Assembly: GCA_030148065.1 (NCBI GenBank)
Contig: JASBUC010000028.1
Span: 18,224-82,223 of the forward strand
From: Legionellaceae bacterium
Lineage (GTDB): Bacteria > Pseudomonadota > Gammaproteobacteria > Legionellales > Legionellaceae
Direction of reading: 5' to 3'
Length of the DNA: 64,000 nt
Positions 44,870 to 53,955 of this stretch are shown one piece after another. A program made the translations under genes and the position numbers. The stretch's first letter is position 1. The number at the start of each line of letters is the position of its first letter. The notes under the pieces are model-generated. The model was not told the DNA's origin. It worked only from the letters and a program-made list of their open reading frames with translations, and did no database searches.

Positions 44870-45670
44870 ATGCACCCCCTGTTAAACATCGCAACCAGTG
44901 CCGCCCAGAAAGCCGGTGAAATTATTTCACGACATGCCGAGCAACTAGAGAATGTTCGCTTTAGTGAAAAAAGTGAGAACGATTTTGTCAGTGAAGTTGA
45001 CTTAAAGTGCGAGCAAGTCATCATAGACACCATTCACAAAGCTCACCCAGATCACGCCATTTTGGCCGAAGAGAGTGGTCGTAAAAATGACCATGCTGAG
45101 AGTGAGTACACTTGGATTATTGACCCATTAGACGGCACGAAGAACTATCTACACGGGTTTCCTTTCTACTCTGTGTCGATTGCGGTGCAACACAAAGACC
45201 GGATTATTCATGGGGTGATTTACGATCCATTACGTCAAGAATGTTACAGCGCCTCCAAAGGAGGAGGGGCTCGTCTAAACAATCAGCGCCTTCGCGTCAG
45301 TGGGCAAATCCATCTAGAAAAAAGCTTGATTGGCACAGGGTTCCCTTATAGAAACAAGTCCTTAAAAACCCCCTACCTAAAGACCTTCGAAACCGTCTTT
45401 AGTAAAGCATCAGGTGTGCGTCGAACAGGCTCTGCTGCTCTTGATTTAGCCTACCTAGCGGCAGGACGCTTAGACGGCTTCTGGGAGTTTGCCCTAAGCC
45501 CTTGGGACATTGCGGCTGGCTCTTTATTGATCAAAGAAGCTGGTGGCTTGGTTAGTGACTTTGACGGTGGCGAGCAATACCTTAAAAAAGGGGATGTGGT
45601 TGCCGGCACTCCTAAGGTTTTTAAAGCGCTCCTGCAGTCGCTAAAGGCGTCTTTAGTGCAGCAATCTTAA
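44870..45670 (+). CDS. suhB: Inositol-1-monophosphatase SuhB
   Basis: Mg-dependent phosphatase of the IMPase family; in E. coli SuhB also joins the rRNA antitermination complex. 266 residues, typical. Motif 1 is WIIDPLDGTKNYLHGFPF near residues 80-97; the Glu of HAILAEESGR precedes it; motif 2 is SPWDIAAGSLLIKEAGG near residue 211. The N-terminus MHPLLNIATSAAQKAGEII matches SuhB. Divergent from trmJ, the same neighbour pair as in E. coli. Confidence 0.95.
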   Translation: MHPLLNIATSAAQKAGEIISRHAEQLENVRFSEKSENDFVSEVDLKCEQVIIDTIHKAHPDHAILAEESGRKNDHAESEYTWIIDPLDGTKNYLHGFPFYSVSIAVQHKDRIIHGVIYDPLRQECYSASKGGGARLNNQRLRVSGQIHLEKSLIGTGFPYRNKSLKTPYLKTFETVFSKASGVRRTGSAALDLAYLAAGRLDGFWEFALSPWDIAAGSLLIKEAGGLVSDFDGGEQYLKKGDVVAGTPKVFKALLQSLKASLVQQS

Positions 45671-45702
45671 GAAAATCCTATTAACAGCAACATGGTGAAC
45701 CA

Positions 45703-46419
45703 ATGAGACCTAGTAACCGAGAAGCAAATGAACTCCGAAACATCACAATTACTCGACAATATACTAAGCACGCCGAAGGGGCTGTGCTGGTTGAGTTTGG
45801 CCAAACCAAGGTACTTTGTACCGCCTCGGTCACCGATGGCGTACCCAGATTTCTAAAAGGCAAGAACCAAGGTTGGGTAAGTGCTGAATATGGCATGTTG
45901 CCGCGGGCAACCAATACCCGGACCGACCGTGAAGCCGCCCGCGGCAAGCAAAGTGGCCGCACTCAAGAGATCCAACGCTTGATTGGTCGCTCGCTAAGAG
46001 CCTGCGTGAACCTAAAATTTTTGGGTGAACACACCATCATGATCGACTGCGATGTCTTACAAGCAGATGGGGGCACTCGTACCGCTGCCATTACTGGTGG
46101 TGCGGTAGCGCTAAAAGACGCCATCAACTGGCTGCTTAAAAAAGAGAAAATAAAGCGCGATCCATTTTTACAGTTTGTCGGTGCGGTGTCGGTTGGTCTT
46201 TATCGCAATACCCCCGTACTGGACCTAGACTACGCCGAAGATGTGGTGGCTGACACCGACATGAATGTGGTGATTAATGAAGAAGGCGACTACATCGAAG
46301 TACAAGGCACTGCAGAAGATGGCAGTTTTAAGCGGTCGCAATTAAATGACTTGCTAGACCTTGCAGAAGGTGGCATCAACACCTTGATTGACTTACAAAA
46401 AAAATCCTTTGAGGCCTAG
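45703..46419 (+). CDS. rph: Ribonuclease PH
   Basis: Phosphorolytic 3'-5' exonuclease that trims tRNA 3' ends. 238 residues, full length. N-terminal [20 protein letters not shown]; phosphate-site region [20 protein letters not shown] near residues 67-86; [31 protein letters not shown] near residues 112-130; [16 protein letters not shown] near residue 178 with the catalytic Asp residues. With rnt in the same window, two of the standard tRNA-trimming exonucleases are present. Confidence 0.96.
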   Translation: MRPSNREANELRNITITRQYTKHAEGAVLVEFGQTKVLCTASVTDGVPRFLKGKNQGWVSAEYGMLPRATNTRTDREAARGKQSGRTQEIQRLIGRSLRACVNLKFLGEHTIMIDCDVLQADGGTRTAAITGGAVALKDAINWLLKKEKIKRDPFLQFVGAVSVGLYRNTPVLDLDYAEDVVADTDMNVVINEEGDYIEVQGTAEDGSFKRSQLNDLLDLAEGGINTLIDLQKKSFEA

Positions 46420-46486
46420 ACTTAATTGGCGAGAGCGAGTCATTTCATCTATGATTGAGTCATAGTCTCCATTGTACTTGGTTGGA

Positions 46487-48259
46487 ATGCTTGAGCCAGT
46501 CTTAGTTCTATTAGTCTTATGTGCCACCATCGCCCTTTTTATTTGGGGCTATTGGCGCTATGACACGGTCGCTCTGATTAGCCTAATTGCCTTGGTGGTA
46601 CTAGGCTTAATCCCTCCCTCAGAAGCCTTCATTGGCTTTAGTAATCCGGCGGTTGTCACCGTTGCAACCGTGATGGTGATCACTAGAACCATTGGGCAGA
46701 CAGGACTGGTTGAGCTGGTGGTGCAACACATTACCCCCATCATTGCCCACCCAGTGCTGCACATAGGAACCCTCTGTTTTATTACCGCCTTTCTCTCTGC
46801 TTTTATGAACAACGTCGGAGCACTGGCGTTGATGATGCCAGTTGCCCTACATTCTGCCAAGCAAGTGAAACTCTCACCTTCGACCATCTTAATGCCTCTG
46901 TCCTTTGCCTCTGTGTTAGGCGGTCTAACAACCGCCATAGGTACCCCGCCCAACCTTTTACTCTCAGCCTATAAAGAAGAGATCACCGGTCATGCCTTTA
47001 GTATGTTTGATTTTACCCCTGTTGGTCTCTCGCTTGCTATCATCGGCCTTTTATTCATAAGCCTCATCGGTTGGCGTCTTATACCGATACGAGTTAAAGC
47101 AAATAAAGCCGATGAAGACAAGTTTCCAATCAAAGACTACATCAGTGAAGTCATCATTCCGGAAGGCTCGCCTTTGATTGGCAAAACACGCAGAGAGCTT
47201 GAGCAAATTGCCAAAGGTGACTTTGTGATTTTAGGCTTTATTCGAGGTCGCCGAAAACGCTTATTCATCCCGTCTGATGAACTACTACAGGCTAAAGATG
47301 TGCTGATCATTGAAGCCTCTCATGATGACTTACACGAGCTCCTACAAAGTGGCAAACTGGAACTGGTTGGCGGTGAGATCATCCAGTCAGAGGTGCTCAA
47401 AAATGAAGACATATCTCTGGTTGAGGCGGTAGTGCCACCAGGCTCTCGTAGTGAGAGTCGTTCTTGGCAACGAATGCGCATACGCTCTCGTTTAAACATT
47501 AACCTCCTAGCCATCGCTCGGGGAGGTCGCTCTTTTCGCAACCGACTCAATCATGTTAATTTAAAAGCAGGCGATGTGGTGCTCTTACAAGGAAAATCAG
47601 AGACCTTATCTGAAAACATTCTAAACCTCGGGCTGGTCCCGCTTGCAGAGCGTGATATTAATGTCGGGTTTCGGCGAAAAATGTTGTTGCCACTGCTTAT
47701 CTTTTTGGGCGCTATCTTCATTGCTGCCGTTGGTCTACTACCCGTTGCGGTGTCCTTTACAGCCGCTGTGGTCTTGATGGTGATTTGCAACCTACTGCCC
47801 ATGCGGCAAGTCTATAAAAGCATTGATTGGTCGATTATTACCTTGCTTGCTGCCATGATCCCTATTGGTGGCGCCATGCAAAGCAGTGGTGCAACCCAGC
47901 TTCTAGGCCAGGGATTAATCACCCTCTCTGGACCTCATTCGACTATTTTTATCATTACCCTACTGCTTCTTGTTACCATGACCCTCTCTGATGTAATGAA
48001 CAATGCCGCGACCGCTGTGGTGATGGCACCCGTTGCTGGCAGCATTGCCAATACCCTACACTTACCCATCGATCCATTCTTAATGAGCATCGCCGTTGGT
48101 GCATCTTGCTCATTTTTGACGCCCATCAGCCATCAAAACAACACCTTAGTAATGGGGCCAGGGGGCTATAAGTTCTTTGATTACCTAAGACTCGGGATCC
48201 CCATCGAATTAATGATGCTCATTTTCAGCGTCCCCCTCATCTACTACATCTGGCTTTAA
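46487..48259 (+). CDS. SLC13/DASS-type transporter with two TrkA-C domains
   Basis: Inner-membrane anion symporter-like protein (sulphate, dicarboxylate or citrate class), about 590 residues from ATG 46487; an in-frame TTG at 46472 would add five. Neither has a strong Shine-Dalgarno. Hydrophobic helices cover about residues 1-200, including SAFMNNVGALALMMP and GGLTTAIGTPPNLLLSAY (conserved NxxxL and TPPN-type motifs). Two soluble TrkA-C/RCK-C modules follow at about 215-295 and 310-385. Helices resume from about 395, with VMNNAATAVVMAP and GASCSFLTPISHQNN. The layout is that of the SLC13 family with internal TrkA-C domains. Substrate unknown. Confidence 0.85.
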   Translation: MLEPVLVLLVLCATIALFIWGYWRYDTVALISLIALVVLGLIPPSEAFIGFSNPAVVTVATVMVITRTIGQTGLVELVVQHITPIIAHPVLHIGTLCFITAFLSAFMNNVGALALMMPVALHSAKQVKLSPSTILMPLSFASVLGGLTTAIGTPPNLLLSAYKEEITGHAFSMFDFTPVGLSLAIIGLLFISLIGWRLIPIRVKANKADEDKFPIKDYISEVIIPEGSPLIGKTRRELEQIAKGDFVILGFIRGRRKRLFIPSDELLQAKDVLIIEASHDDLHELLQSGKLELVGGEIIQSEVLKNEDISLVEAVVPPGSRSESRSWQRMRIRSRLNINLLAIARGGRSFRNRLNHVNLKAGDVVLLQGKSETLSENILNLGLVPLAERDINVGFRRKMLLPLLIFLGAIFIAAVGLLPVAVSFTAAVVLMVICNLLPMRQVYKSIDWSIITLLAAMIPIGGAMQSSGATQLLGQGLITLSGPHSTIFIITLLLLVTMTLSDVMNNAATAVVMAPVAGSIANTLHLPIDPFLMSIAVGASCSFLTPISHQNNTLVMGPGGYKFFDYLRLGIPIELMMLIFSVPLIYYIWL

Positions 48260-48293
48260 AAATAGATTCAAGTTACAAGAAAAAAGTAAATAG

Positions 48294-48412
48294 TTAATAG
48301 TTAATAGTTAATAGTTAATAGTTAATAGTTAATAGTTACAGGTTACAGGTTACAGGTTACAGGTTACAGGTTACAGGTTACAGGTTACAGGTTACAGGTT
48401 ACAGGTTACAAG
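48294..48412 (+). repeat. Heptanucleotide tandem array, 17 units of two types
   Basis: Six units of TTAATAG (48294-48335) are followed without a break by ten units of TTACAGG (48336-48405) and a final TTACAAG (48406-48412). The unit length of seven is exact throughout and the two types differ at two positions (A to C, T to G), as if one array had changed by mutation and then slippage. It starts 34 bases after the transporter stop. Confidence 0.97.
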
Positions 48413-48420
48413 TAGGGTAC

Positions 48421-48600
48421 GAGAACCCCGAAGGATGAATCAATTTTCCTCCCCATTGGACGAACGATTCGAAGAAAAAAGCGCAGCATATTGAGACAAA
48501 ACCGATGATTAAAAATCATCGCAGTTTGTCGAGTGTACATGAGCACCTTTTCGAGCAGGGTTTGTCCCACAGGCGCCAAAAGTGGCCATCCCAACCTAGA
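48421..48600. repeat. Palindromic intergenic element, copy F (long-core variant)
   Basis: The core flanks are AAAAAAGCGCAGCATA (48475-48490) and GTACATGAGCACCTTTTCGAG (about 48535-48555). Between them is the long module with the inner inverted repeat CGATGATT...AATCATCG bounded by AAAAC and CAGTTTG, as in copy C. The outer arms (TTGGACGAAC and GTTTGTCCCA) are more diverged than in other copies. Confidence 0.75.
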
Positions 48601-48671
48601 TGACCAGAAAGAAGCCACCCAACAAGAACCCCGGAGGAAAAGTGGCCATCCCTTGCTAGGGGTATAGATCC

Positions 48672-49643
48672 CTAAAACCAGCGCATGGTCCGGCGGCGAT
48701 ACGCCGCATCATTAAATTTACTCTCCAAAGACGCTTTCTCTAACTCGTTCTCTAAACGCGTTGCCTGATAAAGTCGCTCATTGCTCTGGTTTATCAAGGT
48801 TTGAAGCTCATGATTTTTTTGAGTGAGCATTTTTTTTAGCGCTTGATGCAGCAATGACCCCCTTGCCTTTTCAAGTTTTGGAAGCTTTTTATCAAGGTGC
48901 TGTAAAATGGATTCACACAAACCAATTCCATGCAGGTAGGCCGTGTAGAAACGAGAAATAGGGCCTTTTAAGCCCACTAAGTAGTCATATTGAATGCCAA
49001 ATTTTGGAATGTGACCAAACTCTTGAAGAGCTTCTGTTAGCTCTTGCAAACAAAAGTGAAATAAGCCCTGAAAACCGAGCGCTTCTTTTAATTGTTTGGC
49101 AATGCCGAGAGCACCATAGTGTGCATACCCTTTGCTTTTGGTATCTTTGTTATCATGACGCTCATTGTCATCTCTGTCTTCATCAAAAGTACGTCTTTTT
49201 GCCAGTCGTTCTAAGCGCTTTCGCTCCTTGCTTAAGAGTTTTGCTAAACGATCATTTAAACTGAGTGCTTTTAGAAGCTCGCCATCCAAATCTAATAAAA
49301 TGGCAAAGTCATGAGCAGTATTTGATTTCCCTAGGTAATAATGGAGCAAATCAAGGTTTCGATTGCGTGTGTTTTCGCGGGCAATGCCAAGTGCTGCGCA
49401 CAAGTTCTTATCCGCGGCAATCAGTGCCTTAATCACGTCTTCAGCATCTAGTCGATATTGCAAAGCAAGCACAAAAAGACTGGCACTTTCCTCTTCATCA
49501 AGCTCGCTTAGCTCGATGACTTGCTGCAGTCGCTTAAAGCTTGCCTCGGTATGAGACGCAGCCACGGTTGACTTTTCTAGCTGTTTTAATAAAGCGTCTT
49601 CCTTTTGCTTATCAAGCATTGTAAGCAACTCATTTCGTCGCAT
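48672..49643 (-). CDS. Coiled-coil protein of unknown function
   Basis: I do not recognise this protein. 323 residues, no signal peptide and no membrane segment. It is rich in Leu, Lys, Glu and Ala, with predicted helices throughout. Notable parts: LLKQLEKSTVAASHTEASFKR (helical), a highly charged central stretch (KERKRLERLAKRRTFDEDRDD...) at about residues 140-172, and a C-terminal coiled coil (about 265-310) ending RRRTMRWF. The ATG at 49643 has no clear Shine-Dalgarno; an internal ATG nine codons later is possible. Divergent from the 654-residue membrane orphan. Confidence 0.65.
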   Translation of the reverse strand: MRRNELLTMLDKQKEDALLKQLEKSTVAASHTEASFKRLQQVIELSELDEEESASLFVLALQYRLDAEDVIKALIAADKNLCAALGIARENTRNRNLDLLHYYLGKSNTAHDFAILLDLDGELLKALSLNDRLAKLLSKERKRLERLAKRRTFDEDRDDNERHDNKDTKSKGYAHYGALGIAKQLKEALGFQGLFHFCLQELTEALQEFGHIPKFGIQYDYLVGLKGPISRFYTAYLHGIGLCESILQHLDKKLPKLEKARGSLLHQALKKMLTQKNHELQTLINQSNERLYQATRLENELEKASLESKFNDAAYRRRTMRWF

Positions 49644-49792
49644 TAAAGTATAACCATTGTATCAAAAATAGGTTAAGGCATCCTTAGCAACGTGATTCTT
49701 AACAAAGGTGTTTCAAACGGATCTAATCTGTTACAGTTTTTTTGTCGTTTTAATAAAAAACACCTTGTTTGAAAATTACAACCATGTTATGT

Positions 49793-49821
49793 TTGAAATG
49801 AACTCGTTATGTATATATATA
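49793..49821 (+). promoter_or_regulatory. Probable sigma-70 promoter of the 654-residue membrane orphan
   Basis: TTGAAA (-35, 49793-49798), a 17-base spacer and TATATA (-10, 49816-49821) inside a TATGTATATATATAAG run. The start codon is 39 bases beyond the -10, after an AACAATAAAATTGTT hairpin and AGAGGA. Confidence 0.55.
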
Positions 49822-49859
49822 AGCCACAATAACAATAAAATTGTTAAAGAGGATGTTTT

Positions 49860-51824
49860 ATGGTTGCGGTAACCCCTGCAGAAAACAACGTACTAAGAAG
49901 CTCTAAGCAAGAAGTTAAAGCCATTCCTTCAAACTTCAGCTTATTCAGTGGCAACAAAAGTAGTAATGCCAAGGCGCAAGACCAGTTAATTGATGGCGCA
50001 AAGCTTCAACAAATGATTGATGGCATGAACTATCGTCTCATGCATGCAACCCATCCAATTTATCGAAATAACAAACATCATGCTGACAATGGCTTTATGA
50101 CTGAGCATCTCACTGCCAAGTTAACAGAGCTCGAGAGAGCTTACCCGGCCAGCGAAAGTGCTCATCAATCCGTGAGTAATGCAAAACGGGTTGCGCTTCA
50201 TAAGATTCGCCGAGAGCTTGAGGGGAATGAACCTGAGTTTGCTGAAAATAACTTCTCCACCTTTCACAGCCGCCTAAGTTTGGGCTACACCAATCTTGTT
50301 CGAATCTTTTGGGTCTTTGTCCGCTTTGATCTCAATGAATTCATCCATGTCTTCAAGCAACTTTGTACTTGCATGGCACTCGTGGATGAAGCACAGTTAA
50401 TGAGCTTTTTAGATCACGCCAACCAAACGCTCTGGATCTTAAGTGTTGCCCTATTTGGCCTGCGCTTGGCCATTGAGCTAATGCTGGCTGCCAAACACAT
50501 TTTCAACCCTCAAACTGAGCTTGAGAAGTCGATGACCATGGGGCAACGTGCGGCCGCTGAGTGGCACAAACGCTTCTCAGACTGCTTAAACTACATCACT
50601 TGGGGTATGGTTAACGCTTTGACCAATTTCCCACAATGGTTCGGGATCCCGGTTTGGACTTGCTTTCCAATTACTGCTGGCGTGCTTCTTTTTGACGTCT
50701 GGCTCGCCTATCGAAAGCACGAAGAGGAAAAGCGACAGATCAAAGCCGCCCTCTCTTTGGTTGCAATCGACAAAGCCTCAATTATTGAGACATTGAAATT
50801 AACCGAGTTTGACAAAGAGTTGCTGCAAGAAGCCCCCCAGCACGCACTCGTGAAACTGAGCACTCTGATTGAAAATGAGCGAGATGCAAAAAGGCTTAAA
50901 CAACTGCAAGAGTTAAACGTCTACTTGCAAGAAGAAGCAGCCTTAAGACAACGCATGAAGACTGCTAATGCAATCTTCCACTGGCGTGAAAAATCAGCAC
51001 TTGTGGTCTGTGGCGCCTTTGCCATGTCTGTGTTAGCAACGCTTGCGGCAACCACTGCAGCCTTCCCACCTTTAGCACCACTGGTTATTGGAGTGGCTTT
51101 AGTTGCCATTGCTTGGCACAGCTATAACGAGCAACGTGAGTGTCGGGAAAACAATGAGCACTTTCGCTTTATGGACTATCTTAACAAACACAAAAAGGCT
51201 TTAGCGCTAAGTGCCGCTTTCACTGCCAGCGTGTTAATTACAGCAGCGCTCTGCCCTCCAGCGACCATGCTGATTTGCTACTTCGCAGTCTCGATAGGCA
51301 TCGTCGGCTACTACAAGGAAGAGACTCTACCATTTATAGAGAAATGCTCGTATAAAACGTATAAAGACTACCGACAGCTGCAACAAGAAGCGACTAATCC
51401 AGCTGATAAAGAAAAGTTCAAAGCCTTGGCAGAACGAACCCGTTTTCGCCTGTGTGTGGACATTGCGGCTTGGGCAATCCTACCGCCAGTCTTAATTGGT
51501 TCTCTTGCTGTGTGTTGGCCGTTGACCATTGTGGCAGCTGGCCTCATTGTTGGCTACGCCGCCTACCTTTTTTATCGACATCAACAATCAAAGACAGAAG
51601 AGAGCGTTCAAGCCATTGAGCAAAAAGAAGACAAGGATCCAGAAGCCAACATTAAAGGCCGTCGCTTTCAGTTGTTTCGTCAACATGGCAGTACGAACAC
51701 AAAAACGTCTAAGAAAGCTCATGAAATTGAGATGGTGTCGACCAGTGCAAGCTCACCAGCCAGTTCAGAGAGTGACAGTTCTATTGGGCGTCTTTTTAGC
51801 TCACCCGTGGGCTCTCCTGTATAA
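49860..51824 (+). CDS. Large multi-spanning membrane protein of unknown function
   Basis: I do not recognise the family. 654 residues without a signal peptide. A soluble N-terminus (1-150, with FSLFSGNKSSNAKA) precedes hydrophobic segments at about residues 190-215, 265-285, 380-420 (two passes), 450-480 (two passes) and 520-560 (two passes), divided by a helical charged region (about 290-370). The C-terminal 85 residues are hydrophilic, ending in a Ser-rich tail (SASSPASSESDSSIGRLFSS). AGAGGA precedes the ATG and a promoter-like pair is upstream. Size, layout and lack of homology would fit a type IVB secretion substrate, but there is no direct evidence. Two hairpins follow the stop. Confidence 0.7.
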   Translation: MVAVTPAENNVLRSSKQEVKAIPSNFSLFSGNKSSNAKAQDQLIDGAKLQQMIDGMNYRLMHATHPIYRNNKHHADNGFMTEHLTAKLTELERAYPASESAHQSVSNAKRVALHKIRRELEGNEPEFAENNFSTFHSRLSLGYTNLVRIFWVFVRFDLNEFIHVFKQLCTCMALVDEAQLMSFLDHANQTLWILSVALFGLRLAIELMLAAKHIFNPQTELEKSMTMGQRAAAEWHKRFSDCLNYITWGMVNALTNFPQWFGIPVWTCFPITAGVLLFDVWLAYRKHEEEKRQIKAALSLVAIDKASIIETLKLTEFDKELLQEAPQHALVKLSTLIENERDAKRLKQLQELNVYLQEEAALRQRMKTANAIFHWREKSALVVCGAFAMSVLATLAATTAAFPPLAPLVIGVALVAIAWHSYNEQRECRENNEHFRFMDYLNKHKKALALSAAFTASVLITAALCPPATMLICYFAVSIGIVGYYKEETLPFIEKCSYKTYKDYRQLQQEATNPADKEKFKALAERTRFRLCVDIAAWAILPPVLIGSLAVCWPLTIVAAGLIVGYAAYLFYRHQQSKTEESVQAIEQKEDKDPEANIKGRRFQLFRQHGSTNTKTSKKAHEIEMVSTSASSPASSESDSSIGRLFSSPVGSPV

Positions 51825-51828
51825 GACG

Positions 51829-51858
51829 GTAACTGCCAATCCCCGGAGCGGCAGTTAC
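51829..51858 (+). terminator. First hairpin after the membrane orphan
   Basis: A perfect 9-base-pair stem GTAACTGCC / GGCAGTTAC around a 12-base GC-rich loop, five bases after the stop. Confidence 0.5.
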
Positions 51859-51864
51859 TACACC

Positions 51865-51900
51865 CGTGAGACTCCAAAGTGCCCATTTTGGAGTCTCACG
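51865..51900 (+). terminator. Second hairpin after the membrane orphan
   Basis: A perfect 14-base-pair stem CGTGAGACTCCAAA / TTTGGAGTCTCACG with an 8-base loop. No T-run follows (AGTATACTTG), so it could be a stabilising structure or an attenuator before the downstream small gene at 51972. Confidence 0.55.
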
Positions 51901-51971
51901 AGTATACTTGCAACTCGTTTTGTTTTAAAGCATAATGGCGAAACTCAAACCAACCTTACTTGGATGAAATA

Positions 51972-52466
51972 ATGTTTTCTGATCTTCAACAACTCAGCCG
52001 ATGGCTCGATCAAGATAGCCTTGACAATGTTCTAAATTCACAAATGGTTAATGGCCCAAGCACCGAAAAAGTCCTTAAAACGGGGCTTCTTTGGCTTGCA
52101 GGCTCTCTTGGCAACTACATTTTCTGCCCCTCATTCCTGCAAAGTTCAATGGACTTACTGCTGCTAGTTGGGCTAAGCTATGTGTTTCATGAGTGTGGTC
52201 TGCTGCGACGCCCCGGCTCTAATCAGGCTGCTGAACGACTCCAACAAGGTATAAGAAGAATTGGCCCAGTAAGTGGTCTGAGCCCTGAAGAGATCTTTGT
52301 TAAAACTCAAGAAATTAAACTAAAGAATGCTTTTTATAACATCACCAATGGTGGTACTTTTTTCTTTAATGAGCTTGCGCCAAGAGAGGCAATTACCGCG
52401 GTTGAAAACTTAGCCGATAACATCGATAGGGAATTACAAAGAGGTGCGTATCAAGCGAACCGCTAG
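51972..52466 (+). CDS. Small membrane protein of unknown function
   Basis: I do not recognise it. 164 residues from ATG 51972 (GGATG eight bases upstream; an in-frame TTG at 51960 is less likely). A short soluble start is followed by hydrophobic segments at about residues 35-75 (GLLWLAGSLGNYIF and SMDLLLLVGLSYVF), then a charged helical C-terminus containing AAERLQQGIRRIG and ENLADNIDREL. It follows the 654-residue membrane orphan on the same strand after two hairpins, so the pair may be functionally linked. It faces der. Confidence 0.6.
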   Translation: MFSDLQQLSRWLDQDSLDNVLNSQMVNGPSTEKVLKTGLLWLAGSLGNYIFCPSFLQSSMDLLLLVGLSYVFHECGLLRRPGSNQAAERLQQGIRRIGPVSGLSPEEIFVKTQEIKLKNAFYNITNGGTFFFNELAPREAITAVENLADNIDRELQRGAYQANR

Positions 52467-52545
52467 CTTATACTCGTCCAACCTCATAAAGCCCCGTCTG
52501 AACTTTGATAAAACGACTCGCTTAAAACTTAACTCCTTAACATGG

Positions 52546-53952
52546 TTATTTCTTTTTCTTAAAGAGTTTCTTAATTCGCTTTCGTCGTCGCAGCTGCCCT
52601 GGCGTTAGTACATTCTTCTTATCTTTGTAGGGATTGTCACTGTCTTTAAACTGTAGACGAATGGGCGTCCCTTCAAAGGCAAAAATGGCTCGAAAGGCTT
52701 TGGTAAGATAACGTTTATAGGACTCTGGTAGGGCTGAGGTTTGGTTGCCATGAATAATGATTAAGGGTGGGTTGTGCCCTCCCATATGAGCATAACGCAA
52801 CTTAATTCGTCGCTTGCTAGAAGACAGTGGCGGTGGGTGCTTATCCACCAATTCTTTAAACGCTTTGTTCAATTCACTGGTGCTGATCCGCTTTAGCGAG
52901 CACTCATACACTTTCTTTACTTTTGGTAAGACGTAGCCTACGTTGGTACCATGCAGCGCTGAAATATTCAAAACCGGAATAAAGTCTGCAAAAGCTAAAC
53001 GCCGATTTAAGCTCTCTCGCACGTGCTCTTTTTGAGATTCTGACAATCCATCCCATTTATTCACAGCAATGATGGCTGCTTTTCCAGCATCAATCACAAA
53101 GCCTAAAAGATGCAGATCTTGATCGGTTAAACCCTCGGCTGCATCAATTACTAATACGCCAACATTGGCATCATTTAGAGACTGTAATGCTTTAACAATG
53201 GAAAACTTCTCAATGGTTTCATTAACCTTGCCTTTTCGCCGAATGCCGGCCGTGTCAATGAGGGTAAAGCGATCCCCGCCTCGGGTCTCAAAAGGCACCG
53301 AAATACTGTCTCGAGTCGTCCCTGGCAAATCCATGGTGACCAAACGTGACTCACCGATGATCCGGTTAATCAGAGTTGATTTTCCAACATTTGGGCGACC
53401 AATGACCGCAAGCTTAATCCCCGCCTCACCTTCATCTTCTGCAAGATCGGGCGCTGCTTCTTCTTTGAAAGCAGCTAACACATTGCTTAAGAGCTTTCCT
53501 ACACCTCGTCCATGACTTGCGGCAATAGGATAGGTTTTGTCAAAGCCTAAGCTGTAGAAGTCACTTAATGCCACCGACTCATCAATCCCATCGGTTTTAT
53601 TGACCACCAGGATTATCTCTTTTTTTAACTTTCGCAGCCGGTTGGCAATAAACTCATCTTCAGGGGTAAGCTCGGCTCTACCATCCACTAAAAACATCAC
53701 ACAATCGGCTTCTGCTACGCCTGCCCAAGATTGCTCTGCCATTAATAGATCAACACCGCTGTCAAAAGAGCTTAATCCCCCTGTATCAATGACAATGAAC
53801 AGACATTCCTCAAACTGACCACGACCGTATTTACGATCACGAGTCAAGCCTGGCGCATCACAAACCAAAGCGTCTCTGGAATTGGTCAGACGGTTAAACA
53901 GTGTTGATTTCCCAACATTTGGACGGCCAACTAAGGCAATAACAGGTAGCAT
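52546..53952 (-). CDS. der: Ribosome biogenesis GTPase Der (EngA)
   Basis: Double-GTPase factor for 50S subunit maturation. 468 residues. The first G domain has GRPNVGKSTLFNRL, DTGG and NKTD; the second has GRPNVGKSTLINRI, DLPGTTRD, DTAGIRRKGK and NKWD. The KH-like C-terminal domain follows (about residue 370 onward) and ends in a strongly basic tail (RRRKRIKKLFKKKK). Last gene of the minus-strand block rlmN-pilF-rodZ-hisS-yfgM-bamB-der, in the conserved gammaproteobacterial order. Confidence 0.97.
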   Translation of the reverse strand: MLPVIALVGRPNVGKSTLFNRLTNSRDALVCDAPGLTRDRKYGRGQFEECLFIVIDTGGLSSFDSGVDLLMAEQSWAGVAEADCVMFLVDGRAELTPEDEFIANRLRKLKKEIILVVNKTDGIDESVALSDFYSLGFDKTYPIAASHGRGVGKLLSNVLAAFKEEAAPDLAEDEGEAGIKLAVIGRPNVGKSTLINRIIGESRLVTMDLPGTTRDSISVPFETRGGDRFTLIDTAGIRRKGKVNETIEKFSIVKALQSLNDANVGVLVIDAAEGLTDQDLHLLGFVIDAGKAAIIAVNKWDGLSESQKEHVRESLNRRLAFADFIPVLNISALHGTNVGYVLPKVKKVYECSLKRISTSELNKAFKELVDKHPPPLSSSKRRIKLRYAHMGGHNPPLIIIHGNQTSALPESYKRYLTKAFRAIFAFEGTPIRLQFKDSDNPYKDKKNVLTPGQLRRRKRIKKLFKKKK

Positions 53953-53955
53953 GAT

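Larger units (their letters stand above)
48260..48671. other. Intergenic region with tandem heptamers and palindromic copy F
   Basis: This 412-base gap has two parts: the heptamer array (48294-48412) and palindromic copy F (about 48421-48600). After that, a second degenerate piece repeats AGAACCCCG(G)AGGA and AAAAGTGGCCATCCC (about 48626-48655). No gene seen. Confidence 0.7.

Noticed and set aside
48294..48412. Repeat array as a possible CRISPR
   Set aside because: Units are seven bases with no spacers and no cas genes nearby. It is a simple heptamer tandem repeat.
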